A DNA stretch of 59,530 nucleotides from Akkermansia muciniphila (GTDB lineage: Bacteria; Verrucomicrobiota; Verrucomicrobiia; Limisphaerales; BJHT01). Shown in pieces: positions 1 through 8,537 of the stretch. The stretch spans positions 1 to 59,530 of the forward strand of contig CAMAUZ010000046.1 of the NCBI GenBank assembly GCA_945861535.1, in the 5' to 3' direction. Both the position numbers and the translations under genes were made by a program. The notes under the pieces are model-generated. The model was given only the letters and a program-made list of their open reading frames with translations. It was not told the origin of the DNA and did no database searches. Within the stretch, counting starts at the first letter, position 1. Every line of letters begins with the position of its first letter.

Positions 1-714
1 GGAGCGCGGGCGGAAAACGCGACCGTCTTGGAACCGCTCGGCCGCCTGTGGAGTTATCACGCGTTCATCTTGCTGTGCATCCTCGGCGCGGGCGGGTTCT
101 TGCTGCCGCGTTTTCTCGGGCTGGGCGCGCGACGAAAGTTTGAAACCTCAATCGCCACCACTCCGGAATGGCGGCGGGCCGTGGCCGTGGCGGGCAGCGC
201 CGGGTTGCTCATCGTGGCGTCCTATCCGCTGGAGGCCGCAGGTTGGACGCGCTGGGCGGGTACGCTGCGGGCGCTCACGATGGTCGCGTATTTGTGGAAC
301 GAAATGCCGCTCGAACGGTTGCGCTGGTCGTGGAGCGGAGTGCAGTGGTTTTTGATCGTGGGCCTCGGGTGTCTGCCGCTCGGCGTGCTCACGGCGGCAT
401 GGCTGCCGGACACGCGGGTGGGATTGTCCCACATCGAACTGATCACCGGCTTCGGACTCATCACGCTCGGAGTCGGGACACGCGTGGTGTTCGGTCACAG
501 CGGCGAACGCGAGCAACTGGATCGCTTCCAGCCGTGGCTCACGACCGCAGGGGTGCTGCTGTTTCTCGCGATGCTGAGCCGGGTCAGCGGCGACTTCCTG
601 CCCAAGTCCACGCTCAGCCATTACGTGAGCGCCGCGTGGTGCTGGATCGCGGGCGTGGTGATCTGGGCGGTCTGTGTGCTGCCGAAAATTCTCCGGGCCG
701 ATCGGGAGGGATAG
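1..714 (+). CDS. NnrS-family membrane protein, C-terminal part (5' end outside window)
   Basis: The frame is open from the window edge, so only the C-terminal 237 residues are seen. A TTG at 28 is the first start-like codon but is probably internal. The visible part holds about six hydrophobic segments and a short signature near its middle, RVVFGHSGE, which resembles the R-x-x-x-G-H-T-G stretch of NnrS proteins. NnrS is a haem- and copper-containing polytopic membrane protein of about 400 residues and 12 helices, linked to nitric oxide and nitrosative stress. No denitrification genes follow; the next gene downstream is a sensor kinase after a 344 bp gap. The family call rests on the motif and the hydropathy pattern, and the truncation prevents a check of the N-terminal half. 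Confidence 0.6.
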   Translation, partial: GARAENATVLEPLGRLWSYHAFILLCILGAGGFLLPRFLGLGARRKFETSIATTPEWRRAVAVAGSAGLLIVASYPLEAAGWTRWAGTLRALTMVAYLWNEMPLERLRWSWSGVQWFLIVGLGCLPLGVLTAAWLPDTRVGLSHIELITGFGLITLGVGTRVVFGHSGEREQLDRFQPWLTTAGVLLFLAMLSRVSGDFLPKSTLSHYVSAAWCWIAGVVIWAVCVLPKILRADREG

Positions 715-1058
715 CCGGGGCGACTCCGCGGGCCCAGCCGGCCCGGACGCAGTCGGCGTGCGACGGTCGCTGCGGCCGAGGACGGTCAAACTCGGGGGCC
801 ACTGCTCGCCGCCCGCACGGCCTCAGTGTTCCCAGACGTTCGCGCCCGTCGCATGAGCAACCGATTTCAGTCGGCCACCAACAACTGCGGACCGTCGCCG
901 CCACCTCGCGCAAAATCCCCCTCAAGTCCCGCGTCGCCTCCGCCGATGCCTTGGGTGTTTGCTTATGATTGCCAGCCGCACGGGCCGGTCGTACCGTCAA
1001 CGCTTCCGGCGCGGACTGGCCGGTGAAGCGTGCTGTGGCCCCTAAAATATCCCTCGCC
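715..1058. other. Intergenic region with no recognised feature
   Basis: No plausible gene, strong palindrome or obvious promoter was found between the NnrS-like gene and the histidine kinase. The upstream in-frame TTG at 969 and GTG at 1023 are alternative starts of the kinase. Confidence 0.5.
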
Positions 1059-3092
1059 GTGACTGCCCTTTCGAGCGAACCCAAAACCGCCACCGCGGTG
1101 GAGCCGCCCCCGGTTCCTCACCCCCACCCCCACGCCGCCGCCCTCGTCTCGATTCGCCGCTGGCTGGACACCGGCTACGCGACGCTCGACTCGGCCGGCA
1201 ACATTCTCCAGCTCAGTCGCCCGCTCGCCGACTGGCTCGAACTCTCCGCCGAGACGCTCCCCGGAAAACCCTTCTGGCCGCTGCTCCTCGCGCGGTTTCC
1301 CGCGGCCGCCGACGCGCTGCGCGAGTTCAGCCAGGCACCCGCCCCGTTCGCACAACTGTCGCTTTCGTCCGCCCACGCCGGCGGCGCGCCCGCCGAGGCG
1401 GCCCGCGCCTGGTTCCAGCTCGAGCGCACCCTGCATCCCGGCGGCAGCGTCGTCCGCCTCAACTCCGTCCTCCCGCCCGCGCGCGACCTGGCCGACGCGC
1501 CGTGGGAAGAACACCTCCGCAATGAATCCTCGCGCCGCGACCTGTTCGTGCGCCTGCTGCGCGCCGAGTCGCAGTTGGAAAACCTGACCCAGCGCTGGCC
1601 CGGCGTGATTTTCAGTCAGAGCGCCGATTTCACGTTTCAATTTGTCAGCCCGCAGATTGCCGAACTCACCGGCATTCCCGCCGCGGAATGGCGGCGGCGG
1701 CTGCAACCCTTCTGGCAGGTCATCCACGAGGCCGACGCGCGCGATCTCCAGCAGCAATGCCTCCGCGCCGCGCAGACCGGCGAGCGCGTCACCAGCACCT
1801 TCCGCGTGCGCCATGTCCACACCGGCCACGTCACCTACGTGCTCGAACATCGCCAGGCCATCCGCAGCACCGGCGGGCTGCTCCTCGGCTACGAGGGCGT
1901 GTGGCTGGACATCACGCGCCAGACCATCGCCGAGCAGCGCCTCGCCTCGGCGGCGTGGAAGGAAACCCTCGGCCTCATCACGATGGGTCTGGCCCACGAT
2001 TTCAGCAACAGCATGGCCGGCATCCAGGGGCTGAGTGATTCCTTTCTGGCGGGCCTCGCCGCCGACCATCCCTTCCACGAGGGCCTCACGCTCATTCTCC
2101 GCAATGCCCGGCACGCCACCCAGCTCGTCCGCCGCATCATCAGCCTGCACCACGGAAAAATTGGCGAATGGAATTACCACGACCTGAACGAAATCGCGCG
2201 GGACAACGTGGACCTCGTCCGCCTCACCCTCCCGCGCCGCATTGAAATCCGCACCGAACTGGCCGCCGGCCAACTGCCGGTTTACGCCGACGCCGTCGAG
2301 TTCCGGCAGGTCATCATCAACCTCGCGCTCAACGCCGCGCACGCCATGCCCGAAGGCGGCACCCTCACCTTCCACACCTCGCAGCACGACACCCTGCCGC
2401 CGTTGGCCCATATTCAGGGCCTGCGCCCGCGGCTCCCCGCCGTCTGCCTCACCGTCACGGACACCGGCTGCGGCATCAAAACCTCGCATCTCGAGGCCAT
2501 CTTCAAGCCCTTCTTCACCACCAGCGCGCTCAACCAAGGCTCCGGCCTCGGCCTCTACAACGCCCGACTCTTCGTCGAGAAACACCGCGGCATGATCTCC
2601 GTGGAATCGGTCGAAGGCGTTGGCACCGTCTTCCGCGTCTGGCTGCCGCTGCCCAATTTCTACGAAGCGGAAACCGCCACCTCCGGGGGTGCCGCCAGCG
2701 CTCCACCGCCGCCCATCGCCCGGCGGCAGCTCGTGCTCGCCGGCCCCGCGGGCCAGCTCCGCTCCGCCACCGCCGAGCGCCTGCGCGTCGCCGGCTATTA
2801 CGTCGCCAACGCCCGCTCGCCGCGAGACGCACTCGAAATCCTCACGGCACCGGGGCACCGTTTCGACGGTTTGGTAATCGTCACCGACCGCGACCATCCC
2901 AATTTCTGCGACCTCCCCGGCGAGGTGCGCCAGCGCGCCCTGCCGGTGAAAACGATCCTGCAAGTACTCGGCTGCGGTGCCGATGACCTCGACCCCCGCT
3001 GGCTCGCCGCCACCGACCTGTTCATCCCGCCCGAGCTTTCCGGGCCGGACATCCTCGCCCGCCTGGATCAACTCCTAAGTCCGCCCACCTAG
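1059..3092 (+). CDS. PAS-domain sensor histidine kinase with degenerate C-terminal receiver
   Basis: Probable cytoplasmic sensor kinase of 677 residues from this GTG; TTG at 969 or GTG at 1023 would add up to 30 residues, and no clear Shine-Dalgarno sequence decides between them. Order of domains: a weak PAS-like segment (about 30-130), a clear PAS domain (about 170-285), a DHp segment with H-box GLAHDFSN (His near 313), then a HATPase domain with N-box around NLALNAAHAMPEGG, D-box DTGCGI, F-box FKPFFTT and G-box GSGLGL. The last 120 residues look like a receiver fold, but the usual phospho-acceptor context is missing (VTDRDHP in place of a D-x-x-M-P loop). No transmembrane segment is seen. 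The next gene starts 9 bp downstream and encodes a receiver-HD-GYP protein, its likely partner. Confidence 0.85.
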   Translation: MTALSSEPKTATAVEPPPVPHPHPHAAALVSIRRWLDTGYATLDSAGNILQLSRPLADWLELSAETLPGKPFWPLLLARFPAAADALREFSQAPAPFAQLSLSSAHAGGAPAEAARAWFQLERTLHPGGSVVRLNSVLPPARDLADAPWEEHLRNESSRRDLFVRLLRAESQLENLTQRWPGVIFSQSADFTFQFVSPQIAELTGIPAAEWRRRLQPFWQVIHEADARDLQQQCLRAAQTGERVTSTFRVRHVHTGHVTYVLEHRQAIRSTGGLLLGYEGVWLDITRQTIAEQRLASAAWKETLGLITMGLAHDFSNSMAGIQGLSDSFLAGLAADHPFHEGLTLILRNARHATQLVRRIISLHHGKIGEWNYHDLNEIARDNVDLVRLTLPRRIEIRTELAAGQLPVYADAVEFRQVIINLALNAAHAMPEGGTLTFHTSQHDTLPPLAHIQGLRPRLPAVCLTVTDTGCGIKTSHLEAIFKPFFTTSALNQGSGLGLYNARLFVEKHRGMISVESVEGVGTVFRVWLPLPNFYEAETATSGGAASAPPPPIARRQLVLAGPAGQLRSATAERLRVAGYYVANARSPRDALEILTAPGHRFDGLVIVTDRDHPNFCDLPGEVRQRALPVKTILQVLGCGADDLDPRWLAATDLFIPPELSGPDILARLDQLLSPPT

Positions 3093-3101
3093 CCCGCTGT
3101 T

Positions 3102-4379
3102 ATGCCCGAGCCTGCCGCCAGCCCCGCCGCCAGCTACCGCGTCCTCGTGGTGGACGATGAAGAAATCGTCCTCGTCGCTCTGCGTGACACCCTGCGCCGC
3201 GAAGGCTACCAGGTCGTCACCGCCACCAACGCCATGGACGGCCTGGCCATTTTGCAGCGCGAAAAATTCGCCGCCATCCTCACCGACCAGATGATGCCGA
3301 TGCTTACCGGCCTCGAGTTCCTCGCCCAGGTGAAGCAGATCCAGCCCGACGCCACGCGCATCCTCATCACCGCCGTCCTGAATCTCACCACCGTCATCGA
3401 AGCCATCAACAAGGGCGAAATCTACCGCTTCATCGTCAAGCCCTGGCTGCGCGAGGAACTCCTCGCCACCCTCCGCAACGCCGTCCAGCGCTACGATCTC
3501 ATCTGCCGCAACGCCGCCCTCCAGGCCACCACGCTCGCGATGAACGAGCAACTCCGGCAGCTCAACCAATCGCTCGCCCAGCAGATGGCCCGCATCGCCG
3601 AGCAGAACACCCAGCTCGCCACCTTGAACCAGGCCCTCGACGCCAACCTCCAGCGCTCCGTCGAGCTGTGCCTGCGCACGATGCAGACCTTCTACCCCAC
3701 GCTCGGCAACCAGGCCCGCCGCGTGCAGCAGCTCTGCCTCGCCATGGCCGATGAACTCCGGCTGCCGCCCAACGACCGCAAGGTGCTCGAAATCAGCGCG
3801 TGGCTCCACGACATCGGCCTCGTCGGCATTCCCCGGTCGCTGATCAAAAAGTGGGAGCAAAACCCCGGCAACCTCAGCGAAAACGAACGCCTCCTCGTCG
3901 AGCAGCACCCCGTCCTCGGCGAGGAACTCGCCGCCTTCGTCCACCACCTCAAGCCCGTCGGCCCCATCATCCGCGGCCACCACGAACGCTTCGACGGCCA
4001 CGGCTACCCCGACCGGCTCGCCGCCGACAACATCCCCTGGCTGGCCCGGCTGCTCGCCGTCGCCGTTGGCTACGCCGCCAGCCCGCTGCACAGCGAGGAA
4101 GCCCTCGAGGCCGTCAAGCACGCCAGCGGTTCCCTCTACGATCCCGACGCTGTCCGCGCCTTCCTCCGCGTCCTCCCGCGCACCGTCCTGCCGCACCGCG
4201 AACGTGAGGTCATGCTCACCGAACTGCGCCCCGGCATGATCCTCGCCAAAGGCATTTATACCGCGAGCGGCATGCTCCTCCTGCCTGACGGCGAGCGATT
4301 AAGTGAGCTGAACATCGATAAATTGCGAAACCACAACCGGATTAATCCGATAACCCAATCACTGATCGTGACTGCTTGA
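3102..4379 (+). CDS. Response regulator with receiver and HD-GYP domains
   Basis: 425 residues. The receiver (about 12-130) has the acidic pocket VVDDEE, phospho-acceptor Asp62 in TDQMMP, and Lys113 in VKPW. A glutamine-rich coiled-coil linker (about 130-185) leads to an HD-GYP domain with HD at 237-238, His270 and HHERFDGHGYP at 294-304. Intact HD-GYP domains hydrolyse cyclic di-GMP, and all metal and GYP residues appear to be present here, so an active phosphodiesterase is likely. It lies between two histidine kinases; its stop codon overlaps a possible TTG start of the next gene, which indicates one transcript. The kinases would set c-di-GMP turnover through Asp62. Confidence 0.92.
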   Translation: MPEPAASPAASYRVLVVDDEEIVLVALRDTLRREGYQVVTATNAMDGLAILQREKFAAILTDQMMPMLTGLEFLAQVKQIQPDATRILITAVLNLTTVIEAINKGEIYRFIVKPWLREELLATLRNAVQRYDLICRNAALQATTLAMNEQLRQLNQSLAQQMARIAEQNTQLATLNQALDANLQRSVELCLRTMQTFYPTLGNQARRVQQLCLAMADELRLPPNDRKVLEISAWLHDIGLVGIPRSLIKKWEQNPGNLSENERLLVEQHPVLGEELAAFVHHLKPVGPIIRGHHERFDGHGYPDRLAADNIPWLARLLAVAVGYAASPLHSEEALEAVKHASGSLYDPDAVRAFLRVLPRTVLPHREREVMLTELRPGMILAKGIYTASGMLLLPDGERLSELNIDKLRNHNRINPITQSLIVTA

Positions 4380-4387
4380 TCGGTATC

Positions 4388-6670
4388 ATGGTTTTGCGAG
4401 AACGAACAATCACACCCGCCGTCGGACCGCCCGGACGTGAGGAATGGTGGCGCTGCCTCTTCGAGCAATCGGAGGACGCCCAGATCATCTGCTCCGCCCG
4501 CGGCGAGGTCTTCGAGGCCAACCGCCGGGCCTGCCAGCTCCTCGGCTTCACCGCCGACCCCGCCCGCCGCCGCGCCACGGTCTTCGAGTTTTTCACGCCC
4601 AACGTCGGCCACAAAATCGAGGAGTGGCTCCGCCGCCCGCATCGCCGCACCGAGGTCATCCCCGCCGTCGGCCTCGTCGGTCCCGGTTTCCTCAGCTACC
4701 TCGTCGATGTCCACCTCACCGCGCTGGACGCCCACACCTGGCTGCTGGCCATCCGCGACGCCAGCCGCCGCTGGCGCATGGAATCCCACGTCCAGCGCCT
4801 GATGACCGCCGTCAATTCCACGCCCGACGTGGTTTTTCTGACCGACGCCGATTTCAAAATCATTTTCGCCAACGCCGCCCTCCACACCGTCACCGGCTAC
4901 TCCCTCGAGGATGTCCTCGGCCGCCCCGCGATTTTTCTGCGCGCCGAATCCGACCGTCCCAAAGTTCACGACTACCTCGCCGCGGTGCGGAAAGGCTCCG
5001 ACTGGATAGGCGAACTCCTGAATGTCCGCAGCGACGGCACCACCTATCCCGTCGAGGCCACCATCTCGCCGATCTTCGATGCGAACGGCGTGCTCATCGG
5101 CCACGCCGCCTTCGAGCGCGACATTTCCTCCAAGCAACGCCTGCAAGGCGAGCTCGAACGCGAGCGCAAGTACGCCCTGAGCATCCTCAATTCCCTGGAC
5201 GCCGCCGTGTACACGATGGACCGCCAGTTCCGCCTCAGCCACGTCAACGACGGCTGGCGCAAAATGCCCGGGCAACACGGCTGGCTCACCATCACCACCC
5301 CGCCCGCGACCGGCATGCCGCTGCTCGATTTCGTCACCGATCCCGATCACCGCTCCGAGTTGAACTACCTGTTTGAAGGCGTCCTCGCCAAAGGCGAACC
5401 GCACCACATGGAGGTCACTGACTCGGAAAAGCGCTGCTGGAACATCAAGATTTCCCCGTGGCAGCAGGCCAATGAAAAGATCGGCCTCATCTACATCGTC
5501 ACCGAACACACCAAGATTCACGAACTCCAGCGCCAGCTCTTCCAGGCCCAGAAAATGGAGACCGTCGGTGCGCTCGCCGCCGGCGTCGCCCACGATTTCA
5601 ACAACCTCCTCCAGGCCATCCGCGGCAACGTCACGCTCCTCCAACTCAAGGGAAATCTCGCCCCGCCCCACCTGGCCCGCCTCGCGCACATCGACGAGGC
5701 CGCCGTCCGCGCCGCCGACATCACCCAGCAGCTCCTCTCCTTCAGCCGCCCCACCGAAGATCAGGACAGCGTCGTCGATCTCAATCACATCATCGAGGAA
5801 GTCAGCCACCTCGCGCACCGCTCGCTGCGCAACAACGTCGCCATCGAACTCCGGCCCTACCCCGGCCAGCTCATGGCCCGCCTCGACGCCAGCCGCACCC
5901 AGCAGGTCCTCCTCAATCTCTGCGTCAATGCCATCGACGCCATGCCCGACGGCGGCACGATCGTGGTGAAAAACGACCTCGTGGAACTCACCGCCGAACA
6001 AGCCGCCAAGGCGCATCAGGTCCCCGGCGCCGTCTTCGCCTGTTGCAGCGTCACCGACACCGGCACCGGCATTCCGCCGGAAGTCCTCAGCCGCATGTTC
6101 GATCCCTTTTTCACCACCAAAGAAAATGGCAAAGGCACCGGCCTCGGCCTCGCCATCGTCCACAACATCACCGCGCACTGCGGCGGCTTCCTCGAGATCG
6201 ACACCGCGCTGGGCCGCGGCACCACCTTCCGCGTCTTCCTCCCCGCCACCCAGCCCGGCACCGCCCGCAGCCTCCCCGCCGTCGCGCCCGACCTCAGCCA
6301 AGGCACCGGCCGCGTCCTCGTCGTGGATGACCTCGACCTCGTCCTCGAGTTCGCCCGCAGCTTCCTGCTCGCCGCCGGCTACGACGTCCTCACCGCCACC
6401 AGCGCCGAGGAAGCCCTCATCCTCTTCGAGCGCGAAACCGTCCCCATCGACCTCCTCTTCACCGACTTCAACATGAAGGGCAAAACCGGTTTGCAGCTCA
6501 TCGACGAAGTCTCCGCCGGCTGGCCGAAAACCAAGTTCATCCTCGCCTCCGGCTACCTCGAACAAAACGAGCGCCGCCAGATCGAGCTCTCCTACGGCGC
6601 CCACGTCCTGGGCAAACCCTACAACGTCCGCGAGGCCACCAACCTCATCGCCGAAATCCTCGGCCGCTGA
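4388..6670 (+). CDS. Hybrid histidine kinase with three PAS domains and a receiver
   Basis: 760 residues from ATG 4388; an in-frame TTG at 4376 overlaps the stop of the upstream gene. Domains: PAS (about 20-125), PAS (about 135-250), a third PAS-like region (about 262-375), DHp with His402 in AAGVAHDFNN, HATPase with Asn514 (NLCVNAIDAM), DTGTGIPPE, FDPFFTTK and GKGTGLGLA, then a complete receiver with phospho-acceptor Asp693 (FTDFNMKG) and Lys743 (LGKPY). No membrane segments are seen, so sensing is probably cytoplasmic. In contrast to the upstream kinase, this receiver keeps all key residues and could start an intramolecular phosphorelay. It is the last gene of a three-gene signalling cluster, and no DNA-binding output protein is nearby. 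Confidence 0.9.
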   Translation: MVLRERTITPAVGPPGREEWWRCLFEQSEDAQIICSARGEVFEANRRACQLLGFTADPARRRATVFEFFTPNVGHKIEEWLRRPHRRTEVIPAVGLVGPGFLSYLVDVHLTALDAHTWLLAIRDASRRWRMESHVQRLMTAVNSTPDVVFLTDADFKIIFANAALHTVTGYSLEDVLGRPAIFLRAESDRPKVHDYLAAVRKGSDWIGELLNVRSDGTTYPVEATISPIFDANGVLIGHAAFERDISSKQRLQGELERERKYALSILNSLDAAVYTMDRQFRLSHVNDGWRKMPGQHGWLTITTPPATGMPLLDFVTDPDHRSELNYLFEGVLAKGEPHHMEVTDSEKRCWNIKISPWQQANEKIGLIYIVTEHTKIHELQRQLFQAQKMETVGALAAGVAHDFNNLLQAIRGNVTLLQLKGNLAPPHLARLAHIDEAAVRAADITQQLLSFSRPTEDQDSVVDLNHIIEEVSHLAHRSLRNNVAIELRPYPGQLMARLDASRTQQVLLNLCVNAIDAMPDGGTIVVKNDLVELTAEQAAKAHQVPGAVFACCSVTDTGTGIPPEVLSRMFDPFFTTKENGKGTGLGLAIVHNITAHCGGFLEIDTALGRGTTFRVFLPATQPGTARSLPAVAPDLSQGTGRVLVVDDLDLVLEFARSFLLAAGYDVLTATSAEEALILFERETVPIDLLFTDFNMKGKTGLQLIDEVSAGWPKTKFILASGYLEQNERRQIELSYGAHVLGKPYNVREATNLIAEILGR

Positions 6671-6892
6671 AAAACCCGGTGCCCCTCCGCACAACCGATC
6701 CCTTCGCCACCGGGATCAGTCCGTGCTTTTGACACTCAGTTCACGCGACGGCGGCGACAGACTTTCACCACTCATGGTTCCCGTTCTCCGTGACCGTCCG
6801 CATCCGAGTGTCGCCAGCGAGGACTGCTCTGGCTCGAGTCCGAAACGGGAAATCGCTATTCGCTCCGCGGTGAACGCGCTAAACTTTGCCGC

Positions 6893-7297
6893 ATGAGCAA
6901 AGAACGATTTGCCGAGCGGCAAGGCGAAGTGCGGGACAGCGCCGCCCGGCTGGCGGAAGCGGTCGCGGAGCCGGAAAGCGAGCTGGTCCGGGACGCCACG
7001 ATCCAGCGTTTTGAATTCACGTTCGAGGTCGTGTGGAAAGCGCTGAAACTTTATCTGGAGCGGCAGGGCTACGAGTGCGGCGGCCCCCGTCCCACACTCA
7101 AGAAGGCGTTTGCGGAAAATCTCATTGCCAGTCCCGGGGAGGCCGATGTCTGGCTCCAGATGCTCGAAGACCGCAATCTCACCAGCCACGCTTACGATGA
7201 AGCGCTCGCCCGCCGGATTTACCGGAATATCGTCGCCGACTATGCGCCGTTGCTCCGCGCGATGGCGGGCAAAATCCAGGCATTGAATTGGGATTGA
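6893..7297 (+). CDS. HEPN-domain toxin of a HEPN/MNT toxin-antitoxin module (HepT-like)
   Basis: 134 residues, a helical protein of the nucleotidyltransferase-substrate-binding (HI0074-type) HEPN family. The RNase motif is complete: Arg94-NLTS-His99, followed by Ala and Tyr101, giving R-x4-H-x-Y. In characterised HepT toxins, the Arg/His pair cuts RNA and the nearby Tyr is the residue modified with AMP by the partner MntA. The MNT gene starts 4 bp after the stop, so the two are co-transcribed. The preceding 220 bp holds no other gene. Nothing suggests decay of either gene. The family and motif are clear; the actual RNA target cannot be read from the sequence. Confidence 0.85.
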   Translation: MSKERFAERQGEVRDSAARLAEAVAEPESELVRDATIQRFEFTFEVVWKALKLYLERQGYECGGPRPTLKKAFAENLIASPGEADVWLQMLEDRNLTSHAYDEALARRIYRNIVADYAPLLRAMAGKIQALNWD

Positions 7298-7301
7298 GCC
7301 T

Positions 7302-7619
7302 ATGAAGCCGCTCGCGCTCCGAGATCAGGATCTGGCGGTGCTACGCCGGACGTTTCAACGTTTCCCGTGGGTAAGCGAAGTCCGCGTGTTCGGTTCCCGC
7401 GCCACGGGGCAGGCGCGCCGGGCCTCGGACATTGACCTCGCCATTTCCGCTCCCGCCGCGAGTGCGCACGAGTGGTTGGAACTGACGGAAGCATTGGAGG
7501 AAGCCCCCATCATCTATGAGGTGGATGTGGTGCGCCCGGAGCGGACCCAGAACCCACGGTTGCTCGAGAAGATTGCGCGGGAAGGCGTGGCGATCTATTC
7601 GGAAAAAATCGCCAAATGA
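7302..7619 (+). CDS. MNT-domain minimal nucleotidyltransferase antitoxin (MntA-like)
   Basis: 105 residues, one minimal nucleotidyltransferase domain. The signature is intact: Gly31-Ser32, ten residues, then Asp43-Ile-Asp45 (GS-x10-DxD), with a third acidic residue at Asp75 (YEVDVV). In studied HEPN/MNT systems this protein adds AMP residues to a tyrosine of the HEPN toxin and so silences it. The gene lies 4 bp behind the HEPN gene and has the same strand and composition. A 918 bp repeat-rich gap follows, which suggests that the module sits in a permissive region. Confidence 0.87.
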   Translation: MKPLALRDQDLAVLRRTFQRFPWVSEVRVFGSRATGQARRASDIDLAISAPAASAHEWLELTEALEEAPIIYEVDVVRPERTQNPRLLEKIAREGVAIYSEKIAK

Positions 7620-7670
7620 TTCGGGCACTGGGCTGAGCCGGGATCAGCCAGTTGGGCTGGTTTTGGTGGT

Positions 7671-7830
7671 CCACAGAGACTCGATGGAAACAGAGCGGCG
7701 AAGCCGCAATCAAAGCGGAGCGTGACCGGTCCCCGGTCGCAGCGCGGGAAGCGTGAGGGCAGCGGAAACTTCCAATGACGTGTGCCCGGCCGGCGCGCTG
7801 CGGGTGCGGAGGGACAGGCCTGATTTGATT
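7671..7830. repeat. REP-like segment shared with 46.76 kb
   Basis: The stretch from 7671 (cacagagactcgatggaaac) through an AGCGGCGAAGCCGC hairpin and a GACCGGTCCCCGGTC hairpin resembles 46758-46810, which has the same order: an 'agaga-cgatg-aacaca' lead, a GCGGCGGAGCCGC hairpin, then 'aaggagcgcgg'. Both copies lie in long repeat-bearing gaps that also hold the TTAGCCGG palindrome. Confidence 0.5.
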
Positions 7831-7887
7831 GGCGGCGCTGGCAGGAGCCGCCCGCGAGCACAGCCGGATTGGGCAGGGGAGTTCGGG

Positions 7888-7918
7888 GCAAGGGAATGGA
7901 GGCAAAGGAATGGGACGA
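7888..7918. repeat. Heptamer-type array (GGCAAAGGAATGGA)
   Basis: Two units of a 14 bp motif (two heptamers, GGCAAAG and GAATGGA). The same unit forms an inverted pair at 27791-27866. It lies in the 7620-8537 gap, which otherwise holds only the REP-like segment at 7671 and the large palindrome at 7985. Confidence 0.55.
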
Positions 7919-7984
7919 GGATAATCGCGAGGAGTTTCTTTTTTTGCCTCAAATTTTCGTTCGGACCCGGCCGCGCCTACACGT

Positions 7985-8334
7985 CGTGCCGGAGGCACGT
8001 AAGATATTAGCCGGTGGTGAAGCGCAGCGGAACCACCGGACCCACCGCACCAACCCACCCGTGCGCCCCGGCGGGGCGCGAGAGTCGTGAAAACAAGCCG
8101 ATATCACTCACCTTTACGACACATCCTCCGTCGCACTGCCTTCCGGCCGGCGCACGCCGACTGGGTTGCAGGCAAGTCGGAAGGTCGGTCAATAATGAAA
8201 CGTCGCCATGCGTGGCGTAGCGGCGGGTTTCGCGGTTCTCGCGCCCCGCCGGGGCGCAGCGGTTTTCGGCACGGTTATTCCGGTGGTTCCGCTGCGCTTC
8301 ACCACCGGCTAATTTCTTGCGTGCCTCCGGCACG
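7985..8334. repeat. 350 bp two-armed palindrome, TTAGCCGG family, copy 1
   Basis: The outer arms at 7985-8040 and 8280-8334 are reverse complements with about two mismatches in 55 bp. Each arm has a terminal hairpin CGTGCCGGAGGCACG and then TTAGCCGGTGGTGAAGCGCA with its own GGTGG/CCACC stem. A second inner pair of arms (about 8058-8080 and 8240-8262) shares a 20 bp GC stem around GCGCCCCGGCGGGGCGC. No credible ORF lies inside. The architecture is repeated at 47021-47330. The 8335-8537 stretch that follows shows only an open frame continuous with the antisense of rng. Confidence 0.85.
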
Positions 8335-8537
8335 AGTCGGCGGCGCGGTAAGGCGCGCGCTAGGAGCCGAACGTAAAATGTCCAAACTCCCAGGGCGGCG
8401 GGTCGCCGCTGAAACTCGCAGGCGTCCCCGCCTACGAGTTCCAGACTGCCGGGCGCGACGACATTTTCGGCACCGTCGCGGGTGTGGAGCCGCTGCGCGG
8501 GGACCGCCGGCGCACCGGCGCCGCTGCTGTTGGCGCG

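Noticed and set aside
963-3071. Long antisense open frame (702 codons) opposite the first histidine kinase
   Set aside because: It is a GC-driven shadow: the plus strand has clear PAS, DHp and HATPase motifs, whereas the antisense protein is Gly/Glu/Ala-rich without any motif. The same holds for the large antisense frames at 4256-6694, 18250-21117, 40484-42817, 42394-44856 and 52507-54894.
8409-8537. Protein-like stretch (LKLAGVPAYEFQTAGRDDIFGTV) after the 8.3 kb palindrome
   Set aside because: It reads as plausible peptide but has no start, merges with the antisense frame of rng and matches no family that I recognise. It may be a gene remnant, but evidence is insufficient.
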